A stretch of 64,000 nucleotides of DNA, taken from positions 372,001-436,000 of the forward strand of contig NZ_JNZS01000007.1 of NCBI RefSeq assembly GCF_000718515.1. The letters run 5' to 3'. Positions 62,706 to 64,000 of this stretch are shown here, piece by piece (the stretch's first letter is position 1; each line of letters starts with the position of its first letter). The translations under genes and the position numbers were made by a program. Source of the DNA: Micromonospora parva. Its GTDB lineage: Bacteria; Actinomycetota; Actinomycetes; Mycobacteriales; Micromonosporaceae. The notes under the pieces were generated by a model that saw only the letters and a list, made by a program, of their open reading frames with translations, ran no database searches and was not told where the DNA came from.

Positions 62706-64000
62706 GCCGGTACGACGCCGGCCCGGTCATGGCCGGCTTGAAGGACTTCCAGCGCGCCACCGTCGCGCACGTCATCGACCGGTACTTCGGCGCCAACCCG
62801 ACCCGCCGATTCCTGGTCGCCGACGAGACCGGCCTCGGTAAAAGTGTGGTCGCCCGCGGCGTGATCGCCCAGACCCTGCAGCGGCTGCAGGACGACGACA
62901 GCGTCGAGCGGGTCGACGTCATCTATGTCTGCTCCAACCAGGATGTGGCGCGGCAGAACATCGGCCGGCTGCGGGTCACTCCCGACGAGACCGTCACACT
63001 GTCCAGCCGGCTCACCCTGCTCGCCAAGCACACGGACAAGCTCAACGCCGCCACGGGTGCCGCCGGCAAACCAATCAACCTGGTCGCCTTCACCCCCGGC
63101 ACCTCCTTCGACCAAGGCTGGCGCACCGGAACGGCGGAGGAACGCGCACTGCTGTTCTTGATCCTTCGACAGGCGGGCTCGTGGAACGGCTGGCGTACCC
63201 GGGCCGCACTGCGCGCGTTGCAGGCCGGCGTAGCGAACCCCGAGCGTTTCGAAGACCAGTGCGACCGGCTGTGGGAGAACCTTGGCGGAAAGATCGATCC
63301 CACGATTACCAGGGAGTTTCTGCGCCGGGCCCGGCAGCAGGGACTCCTCGACAGATTCAACGCACTGCTCGACGGCATCGGCCGGCGTCCGAAGCTGCCA
63401 GACGCACTACGGGAGAGCGCCCGGAGGCTTACCGGGGATCTTCGTACGGCGCTGGCCACTGCGGGCGTCGAGGTCCTCGAACCAGACTTGATCATCCTCG
63501 ACGAGTTCCAGCGTTTCCGGGAGCTACTCGACCCGAACGGCGGCGAGGGCGCCGAGCTCGCCCGCCACTTGTTCGACTACCAGGACGCACGGGTCTTGTT
63601 GCTGTCCGCCACCCCGTACAAGCCGTTCACCTTCGCCGAAGAGGCAGTTGCCGGCGAGGACCACTACAGCGACTTCCGACAGGTACTGCGCTTCCTCAAC
63701 GACGACATGTCCTGGCATGCCGATGTGGCGAAGGCGTTCGAGGCGTACCGGGAAGCTCTGGTCCGCGGCGAGCCGTGCGCGGACCTGCGCGGCTGGCTGC
63801 GCGACCTGCTGCTACCGGTCATGTGCCGCACCGAGCGACCCCTACTCGGGCAAGATGGGATGCTGCGCGAGCACATCACCCTGGCCGACGACCTCCACCC
63901 GCAGGACATGCGCAGCTACGTGGCGATGCGCAAGATTGCCAAGTCCGTCGGCGCTCCCATGACCGTCGAATACTGGAAGTCCGCACCGTACTTCCTGAAC
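62702..64000 (+). CDS. SF2 (SNF2/DEAD-like) helicase, N-terminal part, runs off the window
   Basis: 433 codons are visible from ATG 62702, which overlaps the PLD stop as ATGA. A Q-motif-like LKDFQRATVAHVIDRYF precedes Walker A DETGLGKS (41-48), motif Ia region VIYVCSNQDVARQN, the Walker B box LIILDEFQRF (DEFQ 267-270) and motif III LLLSATPYKP (SATP 302-305). A large insertion (about 105-255) separates motif I and II. The second RecA domain lies beyond 64000. It should be an ATP-driven DNA or RNA translocase working with the PLD and DUF6361 proteins. Confidence 0.85.
   Translation, partial: MSRYDAGPVMAGLKDFQRATVAHVIDRYFGANPTRRFLVADETGLGKSVVARGVIAQTLQRLQDDDSVERVDVIYVCSNQDVARQNIGRLRVTPDETVTLSSRLTLLAKHTDKLNAATGAAGKPINLVAFTPGTSFDQGWRTGTAEERALLFLILRQAGSWNGWRTRAALRALQAGVANPERFEDQCDRLWENLGGKIDPTITREFLRRARQQGLLDRFNALLDGIGRRPKLPDALRESARRLTGDLRTALATAGVEVLEPDLIILDEFQRFRELLDPNGGEGAELARHLFDYQDARVLLLSATPYKPFTFAEEAVAGEDHYSDFRQVLRFLNDDMSWHADVAKAFEAYREALVRGEPCADLRGWLRDLLLPVMCRTERPLLGQDGMLREHITLADDLHPQDMRSYVAMRKIAKSVGAPMTVEYWKSAPYFLN

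Noticed and set aside
58969..64000. Assignment of the operon to DISARM
   Set aside because: A helicase and a PLD protein are shared features, but DUF1998 (DrmB) and a methylase are not seen, while DUF6361 and DUF429 are not DISARM components.

Overview
The window is high-GC actinobacterial DNA, most likely from Micromonosporaceae (Micromonospora or a relative). The grounds are strong G/C third-position bias, hybrid NRPS-PKS genes, a TipA-type regulator, leaderless-looking promoters (a TANNNT hexamer about 6 nt before the start codon), a type I-E CRISPR repeat and actinobacterial families such as DUF4386 and DUF998. The genus is inferred, not proven.

Region by region: (1) 1-9200 holds ordinary accessory genes: a secreted esterase, a dialkylglycine decarboxylase with its divergent LysR regulator, a TetR/DUF4386 pair with a visible double operator, a membrane NACHT NTPase and a VOC protein, mixed with decayed genes. 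(2) 9201-26657 is a compact NRPS-PKS biosynthetic cluster. On the minus strand lie a LuxR-type regulator, an antibiotic kinase, NRPS (C-A-PCP), KS with a vestigial AT, a free carrier protein, NRPS (PCP-C-A-PCP), KS-AT-ACP and a Ser-type adenylation protein; a divergent MFS exporter faces them. No thioesterase is present and the last adenylation protein has no carrier domain. (3) 26658-31487 is a gene graveyard (SnoaL-like, DUF1062 and epoxide-hydrolase remnants) around an intact AlkZ/YcaQ-family DNA glycosylase, followed by an EamA/LysR pair.

(4) From 31559 rightwards the window reads as stacked islands at a tRNA-Pro(GGG) gene. Three copies of the tRNA 3' end (31559, 44852, 56565) each sit beside a hairpin, and the last two lie within a perfect 99-bp direct repeat. 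The first segment carries transposase remnants, a membrane glycosyltransferase, a thiopeptide module (TipA-like regulator plus thiostrepton-resistance 23S rRNA methylase), a GDSL hydrolase and MFS pump, a broken conjugation ATPase, an ECF42-type sigma factor with its DGPF protein and two recognisable divergent promoters, and a truncated integrase. The second carries a 2280-residue RHS/Hint polymorphic toxin with an adjacent immunity gene, a secreted LamG protein and an IS5-family insertion.

(5) 57245-64000 holds a 24-repeat type I-E CRISPR array without cas genes in view. It is followed by a tight four-gene operon: DUF429, DUF6361, a phospholipase-D-fold protein and an SF2 helicase that runs off the window. 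This operon is the best candidate here for an undescribed, probably anti-phage, system.
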